Shown piece after piece: positions 9,401 to 19,100 of a stretch of DNA of 36,975 nucleotides. How positions within the stretch are numbered: the first letter of the stretch is position 1; every line of letters starts with the position of its first letter. This DNA comes from Myxococcota bacterium. Its GTDB lineage: Bacteria > Myxococcota_A > Polyangia > HGW-17. The stretch spans positions 1 to 36,975 of the forward strand of contig JAHJMN010000136.1 of NCBI GenBank assembly GCA_018821305.1. Reading direction: 5' to 3'. Under the pieces are notes generated by a model, which did not search any database, was not told the DNA's origin, and saw only the letters and a program-made list of their open reading frames with translations. A program made the translations under genes and the position numbers.

Positions 9401-10087
9401 CCACTGGAAGGCTATCTCTCACCGAAGAAAAATCAGAAGAGAATGATCCGAGAATGGAATTACACTGTTGGTGAACTACAGGAACTTGAAATTCGAAAAA
9501 ACATCGAAGTAGGCTATAGAGCTTTTAACAGTGTAAAAGATGTTCAAACCATCGGCGTTTTAAGTAGTTATAATGAAAGAAGAACCCGTGAAACCAAAGA
9601 AAGATATGCTCAAGGGGAAATTGATGGTATGGATGGGCTTATATCTTTCTTTATTTCCAGCAAGAATCTTGAAGAATACGAAAAACTTCTTCTGAGTGGC
9701 GAAGCATTACTTATTAAAGGAAATCTAGAAATCAGTGGTAATTCAGAAGAAGAGTTGAAGCGAAGCTTGCGCATATCAAGTATCGAAAAAATGATTGATG
9801 TAAGGAAAAAAGATATTCTTTACATTCAAATAAATTTAGACGTACTTAATCCACCTGAATTTTTCAGGGATAGAACCTGGAAAAATCGTTTTGAAGAAAT
9901 GATTTCCAAACATTCAGGAAAAGTTGGCATTATTTTCCATGTTTATAATAATGAAAGCTGGGAATCTCTTATAAAAATTAAAGGGACTATTGCAATCAGT
10001 TCAACAATCCTGGGCATGTTGGATAGATTTATTGGTGAAGAAAACCTTGTATTTTTAAAATCAGAACCCAAATTGCTGGCGGATTAA
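6449..10087 (+). CDS. dnaE: DNA polymerase III alpha subunit
   Basis: This is the replicative polymerase, 1212 residues, close to the normal DnaE length. The N-terminal PHP domain (about 1-285) keeps putative metal ligands: HLHLH (H8/H10), GCETYV, HLVLLAKN, SACLGGE and NDCHYL. It may therefore be a metal-bound, possibly proofreading PHP, unlike E. coli. The polymerase core has GRGSGAGSIVAYSLRI and MPDFDIDFC, with D413 and D415 matching the catalytic pair. KPDRFEDLIAAVALYRPGPL holds the third carboxylate region, and SHSAAYALISYQTAYL is characteristic. A helix-hairpin-helix region (about 860-880, GLGAIKGIGDAAVENI) and an OB-like C-terminal region follow. It stands as the first gene after a 31-bp gap, with the radical SAM gene 20 bp behind. 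Confidence 0.97.
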   Translation: MAEFVHLHLHSQYSLLDGAIHLKKLFPALKQKGMTSVALTDHGYMYGSLDFYLQAKKAGIKPIIGCETYVANGSMHEKSNRENFHLVLLAKNETGLKNLQYLVSMAAINGFYYNPRIDLDLLEKHSSGLTGLSACLGGELSRTFFKSGYEAAKSRALKYASIFEKGDFYLELQHNGIPAQFELNDALVKMSAETGIPLVATNDCHYLERDDWKAQEILMAISQGKRLDDKDRLHHEVNEFYLKTPEEMDNAFAHVPQAIENTIKIAEKCNVDIPNNVSRDISGEEKIYFLPDFDTPENFSQEQYLRKKAADGLKVRIQELRSVGNKIEDEKQYFERLEKELDIICAMNFAGYFLIVQDFINWAKDTGVPVGPGRGSGAGSIVAYSLRITELDPIRYDLLFERFLNPERVSMPDFDIDFCRSRRDEVLEYVKNKYGENNVAQISTYSTLKARVAIRDVGRVMGVPLPIVDRVAKLVPVTAKDIPEALEMEPRLGAEQDKDQQIKELIHYSIKLEGMYRHPGVHAAGVVLSDKPVWEVVPCTQGRQDTKGESGMVIHLVTQYDKVMVENAGLVKFDFLGLDNLTKINEALKRINADKPEEKPFDINLIPLDDRRIFEMLSLGETGGVFQMESDGFSRLLKGLKPDRFEDLIAAVALYRPGPLGGGMVDDFIQRKHGKIDIVYLHDDLSTILSETYGVIVYQEQVMQVARKLAGFSMGKADEMRRAMGKKDPAKMAAMEAEFVSGSENNGYEAEVGRNIWRLMVEFAGYGFNKSHSAAYALISYQTAYLRFHYPVEFMAGILSCERSKPDKVMKYLQVSRKMGIEVLPPDINESMEDFTIVTQGGKKVIRFGLGAIKGIGDAAVENIINARKDTPFTNIFDLTKRIDSRKVNKASLECLIRSGALDSVCQYEPDISRPSLLATVEFAIKYGTSQQKQKSSNQISLFDVFSEAEYKEEEPEISKSEPWTKQQMYAEEKEVLGIYLTGHPLEGYLSPKKNQKRMIREWNYTVGELQELEIRKNIEVGYRAFNSVKDVQTIGVLSSYNERRTRETKERYAQGEIDGMDGLISFFISSKNLEEYEKLLLSGEALLIKGNLEISGNSEEELKRSLRISSIEKMIDVRKKDILYIQINLDVLNPPEFFRDRTWKNRFEEMISKHSGKVGIIFHVYNNESWESLIKIKGTIAISSTILGMLDRFIGEENLVFLKSEPKLLAD

Positions 10088-10107
10088 AAGTTCCGATAAT
10101 ATATATT

Positions 10108-11010
10108 ATGTCAACTCAGCGTTTGAGATTTGCTATTATTCTCCTTACTCGAAAGTGCCTGTTTCAGTGTGCTCATTGTGACGTTTTTTCGTCTCCCCGA
10201 TCGTCCGACACATTCACTCCCATTCAAATTCGCAAACTTTTGCAGAGGCTCAGGAATACAGGAATAACAGACATCATCATTTCCGGTGGTGAACCATTTT
10301 TGTATTTTCCTCTCCTGAGATACGCACTTAACGAATGTCGTAATAATGGATTCAGGACCACAGTGTGGACTTCCGGATACTGGCTTTCTTCAAGAGAAAA
10401 CCTGGAGATTAATCTTAAGATTCTTGCAGAATCCGGATTAAATCAACTTCTCATTTCTTCTGACCAACTTCATCTTAACGAAAAAATTCTCAGTTCTTCT
10501 GATTGGCTTAAAAGTGAATGTGCTGGATTTAATATTTCACTGGGTTTTTCATCCCACAGTTGGCCTGAGACCGGAGTAAAATATACACTGAAAAACGGTG
10601 CTCTGCCAATTGGCGGAGTTGCTTTTATTCGTGGACGAGGAGCTCAAACAACTGAAGCCGAAGGAAATATAGGAATTCTGAAATATTCAATTAATGATCT
10701 TGCTCAATGCCCCCATCAGAATCTTCTAGAACCAGAATACCTGTATTTTGATTTCCAGGGAAATATAATGCCCTGCCCCGGCATATCTTATGGCAATATT
10801 TTTAAAGGTAACTTGCAGAAAACATTATCTAATGAAAAGCTCAAAGAGAATCCTTTTATCAGACATATTCTAACAAAAGGATTTATAATAGATGACAACA
10901 ATTCAACCTTGGAAAAATATGCAGACCACTGTCATGCATGTTTTAAGTTGAGAACCCACCTGAGAAAAGCATTTCCCGCTATATTTCCTGAGTATTACTA
11001 TAAAGATTAA
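10108..11010 (+). CDS. Radical SAM protein with C-terminal auxiliary-cluster cysteines
   Basis: The 300-residue protein has the radical SAM CxxxCxxC motif (Cys17, Cys21, Cys24) for the 4Fe-4S cluster and ISGGEP at 58-63 for SAM binding. Four more cysteines are C-terminal: Cys201 (QCPH), Cys223 (MPCPGISYGNIF) and the pair Cys275/Cys278 (HCHAC). This resembles a SPASM or twitch domain holding an auxiliary 4Fe-4S cluster, as in peptide- and protein-modifying radical SAM enzymes. The GNIF phrase after the Cys-Pro-Gly is typical of SPASM regions. No precursor-peptide gene is evident beside it; the 20-bp gap to dnaE and 7-bp gap to the convergent gene leave no room. The substrate is unknown. Confidence 0.85.
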   Translation: MSTQRLRFAIILLTRKCLFQCAHCDVFSSPRSSDTFTPIQIRKLLQRLRNTGITDIIISGGEPFLYFPLLRYALNECRNNGFRTTVWTSGYWLSSRENLEINLKILAESGLNQLLISSDQLHLNEKILSSSDWLKSECAGFNISLGFSSHSWPETGVKYTLKNGALPIGGVAFIRGRGAQTTEAEGNIGILKYSINDLAQCPHQNLLEPEYLYFDFQGNIMPCPGISYGNIFKGNLQKTLSNEKLKENPFIRHILTKGFIIDDNNSTLEKYADHCHACFKLRTHLRKAFPAIFPEYYYKD

Positions 11011-11017
11011 TCTGAGC

Positions 11018-12181
11018 TTATTTCGCGATTGATATTCCGGAAATATCAAATGTCGCCTGTAAATTCCCAATATCAACAGTACATTTATTTCCTGAAATAC
11101 TGGTTATTTTACCTTTTTTTCCCATCAGCAATCCATCCCTGATGATTACGGAATCCCCAACTGAGAATGGGTTTTTAGGCTGTTTGGGCTGAGTTTTCTT
11201 TTTATTGTCGACCTGCGTCTGAGGTTTCTGCTGAGTTTTTTCAGGAGAGTTTGGACGTGATTGTCGGTAAGTGTTACTTTGAGGGCGAGGATTTGATCTT
11301 TCTGCAGGTTTTGCCGCGGGTTTTTCTGCAGGTTTTACAATTGGTTTATCTGCAGGTTTTGCCGCCTGAGTCTTTATTTCCTGTTTCTTGAGTTCTTCCT
11401 GTTCACGATCTTCTTTTTCTTTTTGCAGGGTCTTTTCAATTTGGACTATAAGACCCTTTACGCCTATCCTGTCTCTAACAGAAGTCCAACTGAGGAATTT
11501 GAACAGTGAGATAAGACTCGACAAAACATGTGTGATTTCATCGAAAATATTCTCACTTGAACATTCTGCGATACTGAATATTCTAAAAAAACCAAGGCTA
11601 ACGCGGTAGTCATCAGTAGTACCAGACGACAGTTGCTCGAGGGAATTTTTTAATATTTCCGAGCTTATAGAAGAGCACGGAATTGATAATGATGGGGATA
11701 CAAAGGATATCTCAGTTGATTGGTTGACTATATTGACCAATTCTGAAAACTGCAACGTATCAGATACAATATTATTAAGGGTTTCTCTATCTGCAAATGC
11801 AAGCCAGGGTATTTGGATTCCTACTTTAATTCCATCTTTGTCTATAATTAATCCAAGACTGATATTCATATAAATATCGGATGGGTTCTGAACCGATACT
11901 GCCATCGGAATTTCCCTGGAGAATGCCTTACTTAAGAGCTTTCTCTCTTCAACAGGTCTAATAAAAACCAGCTCCAGTCGATCAACCTTTCGCTTGTTCC
12001 ATATAGCTGGGTATTCACTCCCAGTTTCCATCTGAAGATCTGCTCCGCTCTCTCCTAGATTGGTAATTACTTGCTTACCGATTGTAATTAATTTTTGTTT
12101 AACCTTCAGGCGGTCCTTATTGTAAACCATATCGGACCACTTTTCCCTGGAAAATAACTCAAACTCACTTATTTCAAACAT
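11018..12181 (-). CDS. KOW-domain protein with Lys/Pro/Ala linker
   Basis: The 387-residue protein is cytoplasmic by appearance (no signal or membrane segment). Residues 1-235 form a mixed alpha/beta region I do not recognise. A helical Glu/Gln/Lys segment (about 240-270) leads into a low-complexity linker with repeated KPAxKPAxKPA units and a Gln/Pro-rich stretch. The last ~50 residues form a clear KOW/NusG-C-like beta barrel (VGDSVIIRDGLLMGKKGKIT...). KOW domains bind RNA, ribosomal proteins or Rho in NusG, so a nucleic-acid or ribosome-linked role is possible but not shown. AGGA lies 6 nt before the ATG. It is 44 bp downstream of the acidic-protein gene and probably co-transcribed with it. 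Confidence 0.72.
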   Translation of the reverse strand: MFEISEFELFSREKWSDMVYNKDRLKVKQKLITIGKQVITNLGESGADLQMETGSEYPAIWNKRKVDRLELVFIRPVEERKLLSKAFSREIPMAVSVQNPSDIYMNISLGLIIDKDGIKVGIQIPWLAFADRETLNNIVSDTLQFSELVNIVNQSTEISFVSPSLSIPCSSISSEILKNSLEQLSSGTTDDYRVSLGFFRIFSIAECSSENIFDEITHVLSSLISLFKFLSWTSVRDRIGVKGLIVQIEKTLQKEKEDREQEELKKQEIKTQAAKPADKPIVKPAEKPAAKPAERSNPRPQSNTYRQSRPNSPEKTQQKPQTQVDNKKKTQPKQPKNPFSVGDSVIIRDGLLMGKKGKITSISGNKCTVDIGNLQATFDISGISIAK

Positions 12182-12225
12182 GTTATTCCTGTAAACTTGA
12201 AAAACGGGGAAAAAACTGCATTGTA

Positions 12226-12903
12226 TCAGTTCGGTGGTGGAGGTGGTGGCGGAAGTTCATCTGTTGGGAATCCAAGATGATCAAGTTGCTGTTCTTCCAT
12301 ATTTTCATCAACTCTATGTTGAACAGCGGAATCAGAATTGGAAAGGCCCAGAACATCATATTCATCATCAAACTCCTCTGGTGGAGGCGTAGGAAGCGAA
12401 TCGAAGTCAACATTCTGATTTTCAACGGGAGGCTCTGTTTCAGCAGCAATCGGAAGTGCTGGAGCTTCGTCCATGATGTCAAAACCATCATCTTGAAGTG
12501 GTTCACTTTGAACAGGAGCTTCATCCATAATATCGAAACCACCATCATCTTCAGGTAATGATTCACCGAAAAGATCAGATTCATCATCAAACGGAGAGGG
12601 TTCAGGATAACTTTCAACGGCCTGATTCGGTGCAGAGAATTCCTCTTCGTTATATCCGAAGTCATCGGCAAGATCCCCGGTAATTGGGGCTGCGACGGGG
12701 TGTTCCGGTTCCATTACCACCTGTTGAGGTTGTGATGCTACCCGCTGAACCGGCGCTGGGGCCGGCATATTTCCCGAAAGGGCATTTACCAGATCTTCGT
12801 ATGCTATCATTATTAATATACCTCCAGCAGTAATCCTGAATCGGTATTCAGTATTCGGCAGATTATCAGGACCACTGACAAAAATCAATTTGTTTTCCGT
12901 CAT
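12226..12903 (-). CDS. Acidic, proline-rich low-complexity protein, unknown function
   Basis: From the ATG at 12903 the product is 225 residues; a TTG at 12909 is an alternative start, and neither has a good ribosome-binding site. The first ~45 residues look folded (strands around FVSGPDN, EYRFRITAGGILIMIAYEDLVNAL). The remainder is disordered, Asp/Glu/Pro-rich, with two copies of DGFDIMDEAP-like sequence at about 115-145, and ends in an eight-proline run before Asn. There is no signal peptide. The gene is the first of a two-gene minus-strand unit with the KOW protein and is divergent from the fatty acid synthase. The disordered acidic tail beside a partner with a Lys-rich linker suggests the two may bind each other; this is speculation from charge only. 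Confidence 0.62.
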   Translation of the reverse strand: MTENKLIFVSGPDNLPNTEYRFRITAGGILIMIAYEDLVNALSGNMPAPAPVQRVASQPQQVVMEPEHPVAAPITGDLADDFGYNEEEFSAPNQAVESYPEPSPFDDESDLFGESLPEDDGGFDIMDEAPVQSEPLQDDGFDIMDEAPALPIAAETEPPVENQNVDFDSLPTPPPEEFDDEYDVLGLSNSDSAVQHRVDENMEEQQLDHLGFPTDELPPPPPPPN

Positions 12904-13170
12904 TTTCAACTAAATCTTATTTACCTTGACTCTTTTTTAAATAATCGTCCATATTTTGTAAGTGTCATGTAATTCTGTAATGGATTAATCGTTATTATTA
13001 ATAGACTTAAGAATGTGCGTAAAAAATTGCGCATCAAAGAAATACAACAACCCATAACTAGTCGTAAATATACGCAATATCAAATTTGGCACAAAAAGTG
13101 CTTGCCCGCGAGGACCATCATTGTGGTACTCCACTGCAATGTTTTCTGATATCAATACAGGAGTTAGTTT
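12904..13170. promoter_or_regulatory. Divergent intergenic region; sigma-54-like box upstream of the fatty acid synthase
   Basis: This 267-bp gap must hold the promoters of both divergent units. On the plus strand, TGGCAC-N5-GTGC at 13087-13101 has the exact GG-N10-GC spacing of a -24/-12 sigma-54 promoter, with one mismatch (GTGC for TTGC). It is 69 nt before the ATG. The same bases form a short inverted repeat GCAC-A5-GTGC, so this could be chance. An imperfect palindrome ATGTGCG...TGCGCAT at 13014-13035 and ATTAAT-N7-ATTAAT near 12984-13002 could be operator sites. GGAG upstream of 13171 is a good ribosome-binding site. Confidence 0.25.
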
Positions 13171-16100
13171 ATGGTTTCTACAAATTCAGAGATAAAAGAC
13201 ACAATGGAATTACAAAATAATAAAAATATCATTCTCTTCGGTGGTCAAAGTTCAGACTGGCTTAATGAGCTAAGAATGCTCAGTAGTTCTCCTGAAGTCA
13301 GAGATTTGCTGCATAATATTGAAACTACTCTACAAAAACATATTGAAAATCCTCAATTAAAATCATCTGGTATGCTTGCCCATGGAGTATATCCATACTC
13401 ATGGGTATCTGGACAGATGCCAGTTCCTGACAGTTCGTATTTAAGTTCTTCTGCCGTCAGTCAGGCGATGCTTTTCATCACTTCAGTTGCTCATTCTGTC
13501 AGTGCAGGAATTTTCCCGGATACTATGGATAAAATCGGTGCTATTTCTGGCCACAGTCAGGGAGTTGTTGCGGCGCTTTCAGTCAGTTGGGGTAAAAAAA
13601 TATGCCTAGAAACTGCCGGAATTATTTCAGTTTATCTAGTTTATCAAGGGGTCAGGATGCAGCAATCATCTGGATTCTTTCCCACCGCAAAAGCCTATGA
13701 TGGTTCGGTTTTAACTCCTATGCTTAGTATTTCAGGAATTGAGCGCACATTTCTTGAAAAAATGCTTTCTGGCTTTGAAGACTCTGTTTCAATAAGTCTA
13801 AAAAACAGTAATGACAGATATGTACTTTCTGGCAATCCAGTTCATATATCCGCCGTTCTGGATCGACTTAATAAAGCTACTGATACAAGGTCTATATTTT
13901 CTCTTTCCTGGGATTGGGAGCCACTGAATGTTTCAGGGCCATTTCATTCTCCACATATGGCAATTGGTCGTAATCTCATTGACATTGATCTTCAGGATAT
14001 CAACTTTTCCTTCAATGACTACAAACCTTTATGCCGGGTTTATGGCTGTGATTATGGAAGCCGCCTTGATAGTATAGAGGATTGTCACAGGCACATTTTA
14101 GATATTCAGTATACGGGTACTGTTGACTGGGTTAAAACCCTTGAGACCATTTTAGATGAAAATCCTGATTCAGCGTTTATTATTCCAGGCCCCGGTGAAG
14201 GGCTCTTCAAGCTTACAAAAAGCATTTTCAGGGGTTCATCGACACCTGTAAAAAGGTTCCCCAATGATCCTGATGATCTTGATTATGTAAATGCAGGTCC
14301 TGAGTGGTTTTCACTTAAAACCGCCCGAAAACCCGTAATTATGGGAGGGATGACACCAACTACAGCGGAACCAGAGATTGTAGTTGCCGCAGCAAACGGC
14401 GGGTTCGTATCCGAACTTGCCGGTGGTGGTCAGGTCACTGAAGAAATTTTTCGTAAAAACATGGAAGATATTCGAAAGAACATCCATGGAAGATATGGTG
14501 TTGTAATCAATACTCTATATCTTGATCCATGGCTCTGGAATCTTCACATAGTTGAGAAGGGTCTTGTTTTTAAATTAAAATCTGAAGGATATCCTATAGT
14601 AGGATTGACTATAAGTGCAGGTATCCCAAGTCTTTCAGAGGCTCATCAGTTACTTTTAAAACTAGAAAAACATGGGATCTGGCTGAACTCATTTAAAGTT
14701 GGCACACCCTCACAAATTGATGAAGTGCTTGCCATCGCAAAGAACTACCCGGAACATAATTTTATCCTGCAAATTGAAGGTGGTGAAGCGGGAGGTCATC
14801 ATTCAAAGTATCCTCTCAAAAACCTGCTTTCAAGATTTTACAACCGGATACGATCATATCCACAGATTCTTCTTGCAGCAGGTGGCGGTATCGCTTCTGA
14901 GGAAGATGCCACCACACTTCTTGAGGGAACTTGGACAGAGAGCAAATTTAAAAAACCAGTTGATGCAGTGATTATTGGAACTGCTGTTATGGCGGCAAAA
15001 GAAGCTCGTACTGCCGAGAGAGTAAAGGATCTTTTAGTTGCTACAGGCGGTATTGACAATCCACTGCATGAAAAAAGCCCTTATGTTATCAACGGAATCA
15101 GTTCTCTTGGTGCACCGATTTGGTATCTTAATAATAATGCTGCAAAAACCGCCGATTTTCTTCAAAAATCAATATCCGGCAACATGGACAAAAATAAGAT
15201 TTTATCTTTGCTTGAGAAATCTCCCAAACCCTGGTTTGGAAATATTTCAGAAATGTCATATTATACTTTTGTAAAACGATTTGTATTGTTATGCACTAGA
15301 CATGATGAAAGTGATGAATTTATTGCAGATAATCATAAACTAGCCTTCCGGAACATTCTGGAGCGTATACTGGAGCGGGTTGATGGGGCTGAAATACTGG
15401 AAGAACTTATCGGAAAAAAGCCCCTTGCACAGATTGATTTAATCAGTGACCGTTATCCGGTTCTGAAAGAAAAGCGTATTATCAGCGCCGATTCAGGTTA
15501 CTTTGAAAATAACTTTAAATTACCCGGAAAACCATTTCCTTTTATTTACACAATAGACGAAACAACGGCTCGACAATATTTATCCGACAGCCTTTTTTAT
15601 TGCCACGATGACAAAAACGATCCTGCAGAAGTTATTGTAATTCCAAGTCCGCGATCTATCAGTGCGATTAAAGTAAAGAATGAACCGGTTTGTGATATTT
15701 TAGAAAAATATTATAAACCGGTTATTAAGACCAGAAGCAATCCAGTAAACTCCGATGGCGTTATCAAAGGAAAAGAAATTTACACCAGATTGACTCCAAT
15801 GGTTCACCCTGCTCTTGGTAGAGTACTCGCATCTGAAGTTTTCATGACAGAAAATGGAGAAGAAACATCAGTCCTTAAGAAGTTATTTTCTAAAAATAAA
15901 TCATACAGGTACAAAATATCCTATCTCGGCACTAGTCTCACTATCGAAGAAAATAAAAAGTCACGTCTGCACCTTCACTATGAAAACAATCATGTTACCG
16001 GTATTTTTTCCCTTGAAATTTTTGATGAACGGGATGCTACACTGTTCCTGAAATTTTCGTTAGAACAATCAGATTCTGTATTTTTCCATAAACTGGATTT

Positions 16101-19100
16101 TGAACAGAGTATTAGCAGTTTATATAAAAACAATATTTTCAATAGACCAGTATCTGCAACAGCATACTCCGGAATGTTGAAGAGATATTCTGGTTCTGGC
16201 AGTAATTTTCTTCCCTGGTTTGCAAGTTTTGCACTTCCAGACATGGTAGATCGTGTTGATTCTTCCCCCCTTGGTCTGGTTCATTATCGAAGTTGTGTCA
16301 GGGAAATTCCACATGGTAGAGAGCTTCCTGAATGTTTAGTCACTTCCGCTGGTGATCATTATAGACAGATTGTTGATTTTTCCGGCCGTAAATATGAAGT
16401 TGAAGGTGAGTTTTTCAGTCGTTTGAAAAAACGTGCCGGTTTCGAAAGCCTTGAACCTTCAGAATTTTCCAGAATGAAGACACTTTTCGAGCAAGAAGTA
16501 ATTGTGGGGAGTTTTCCTTTGACTGCACCAGAAGATTCAACTCCATTTGGTCTTGCCAGTGGTGATCTGAATCCACTTCATTCGGATGACTCAATTGCCC
16601 GTCTTGCTGGTTTTGAAAAGCGAATTGTCCATGGAATGTGGACCATGGCCGTTGCCACCGCCGAATTTGAAAAATTTCTTACAGACGGCACGAGAATTGT
16701 TGAGACTGAAGCACGCTTTCTATCTCCAGTTTACCCCGGAGAAAGACTTCAGGTTGAAGTAAGGAAGGTAGGAAGAGCAGAAGGCGCGCACATTTATAAA
16801 ATAACTGTCAGTGGTGACACCGGCCCCTGCTGCGAACTTGAAACAGTCTGCTCTCCCGTTTCAACTGCATATATATGCCCAGGACAGGGAGTTCAAAAAG
16901 CCGGAATGCACAAAAGGGTTATGGAAGATTCCGCCGCAGGAGCAGATGTCTGGAAAAAATCGGATGAATGGACCAGGAAAAATCTGGGATTTTCTCTTTT
17001 GGACATCGTTGAAAATAATCCTGAATCAATAGATATCAATGGAAAAATACTTCGTCATCCCAAAGGGGTTCTAAATCTTACACAATTTACACAGGTTTCA
17101 CTTGTCGTACTAGCATGTTCTCAAATAGCAGAATTAAAAGAATCCGGTTGTATTGTTGATAATGCAGCATTTGGTGGTCATTCTTTGGGGGAATACAGCG
17201 CACTGAGTTCAATTGGTGACATACTTACCCTTGAAAATGTGGTCAGGGTAGTTTATCACCGTGGATTGACAATGCAGAATTTTGTTCCTAGGGATGACAA
17301 AGGTGTTTCTCCTTTTAAAATGGGTGTTGTAAGGCCAAATCATGCAGGTATTTCAGAAAATGACCTGTTTCAAATGGTTGAAGAAATATCTAAAAATCCG
17401 CAAGATCGCATAGAGATAGTAAATTATAATGCCCGGGGCCGACAATACAGTATTACCGGATATATCTCCGGACTCGAAAAGCTTAAAGAAATGCTTGGAG
17501 ATGGTGTCACCGGGAAACCGCCCTGGATTGAGGTTCCTGGCATCGATGTTCCTTTTCATTCAAGCTTTCTGAGAAACGGTGTTGATGCTTTCCGTAAAAC
17601 ACTTCAGGAGATTTTCCCGGAATCAATTGATCCCGAAAGACTTGTTAACAGATACTGGCCGGATCTAACTGGGGAAGTGTTTGATATAACACAATTATAT
17701 CTTGAAAAAGTTCTAAAAATAACAGATTCGCCGATATTGAAAGATGTTTTGGACAGGATGGGAAAAGGTACAATTCTTCCCGGCGAAATAGCAAGCAAGC
17801 TACTTATCGAGCTTTTAGCTTACCAGTTTGCATCTCCCGTTCAATGGATAAAGATTCAGGAAGGCATGCTCGATCAAGGGATACATGAAATTATTGAAAT
17901 AGGCCCCGGTCACCAGCCGACACTTACAAATTTGATGCAACTTGCAAAAAGTATTCATGCACCGTCAGCCCCCTGCTCTGTTTTACATCTTGAAAATTCT
18001 ATTGCTGTCGTTCATGGAAAAGCTCCGGATAAAGACCTCGTATCCATTCCAGTTTTTATTGAGGAACCAACTAGTCCGACTGAAGTCATTGATGTATCAG
18101 CAGTAAAAAAACAGGATAGTATTAAAGCAGACTCTCAAATCAGTTCTGCAAAACCTGCTCAGTCTTCTAAATTACCCTCAGCAGGCTATGTGGCAGTAAA
18201 AGCATTTCTTGCAAATGCCACTGGTTCTTTTACATCAGATATTTCAAACGATAATACTATTGAGGAGTTATTGCAGGGGAATTCCGCCAGACGAAATCAA
18301 ATGCTTTCAGAATTGCAAAAGGAATTCGGATTTAGCAGCACGGATGGTCTTGCAGACAAGAAAATTGCAGAACTTATCTCAATAGTTGAGAAACTTAATG
18401 ATTATCGATTTCCGGGAGAATTGCTTAAAAAAGCCATTGGAAGCTTCTGCAAAGAGGCAAGTAATATAGATTTAACAAAACTTACCAATTTTCTTCAATC
18501 CGAGTATGGACTGGATGCCATCAGTACTCAGATATGCCTTGTGATTTTATCCCCTTATTCAAATGCAGGCAAAAGTCGACTTTCTGGTAGTGTAAACCCA
18601 CTTGTTTCCGCTGGATACAAACCATCTGATGGCATTGATTTTGTAAGGAATAGTCTTGAAAGTGGCATCGTTGAAAACATCAGACTTGTTAAGATGGGAA
18701 ATGCATCTTCTCAGGGAAGTAAAATGGTCTCCAGCGAGGCTCTTGACAGTCTCAGAAATGAGATTTATGGAGAAAATGGCATTTTCTCAAAACTAAAGAA
18801 GGCTTTAGATGGGGAAAAGGAACGATTAGTTTTACCAACTGTTTCCGAGCCGGAATATAAATATACTGCCTGGGAAGAACCAGCATTTGATCCGGAAAGG
18901 GCTATTGAACTTTCAAGTTATCGCAACTGGATACGAGAGTCAGTGTTTCGTGTTGTCAATAAAGTCACAGAAGGTATTGATTTGAATGAAGAAGATATTC
19001 TTAATTTGAATCGAGATTCAGACTATTCAAGGAAAATTCTCAATTTTCAAGCAAAAACCGGAAGTTCACCGGAAAAAATTGAATCTGTTTTTAAATTATT

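Noticed and set aside
12183..12671. A 162-residue minus-strand open frame
   Set aside because: It lies almost entirely inside the acidic-protein gene in another frame; its Met/Leu/His-rich composition is the mirror of Asp/Glu/Pro codons.
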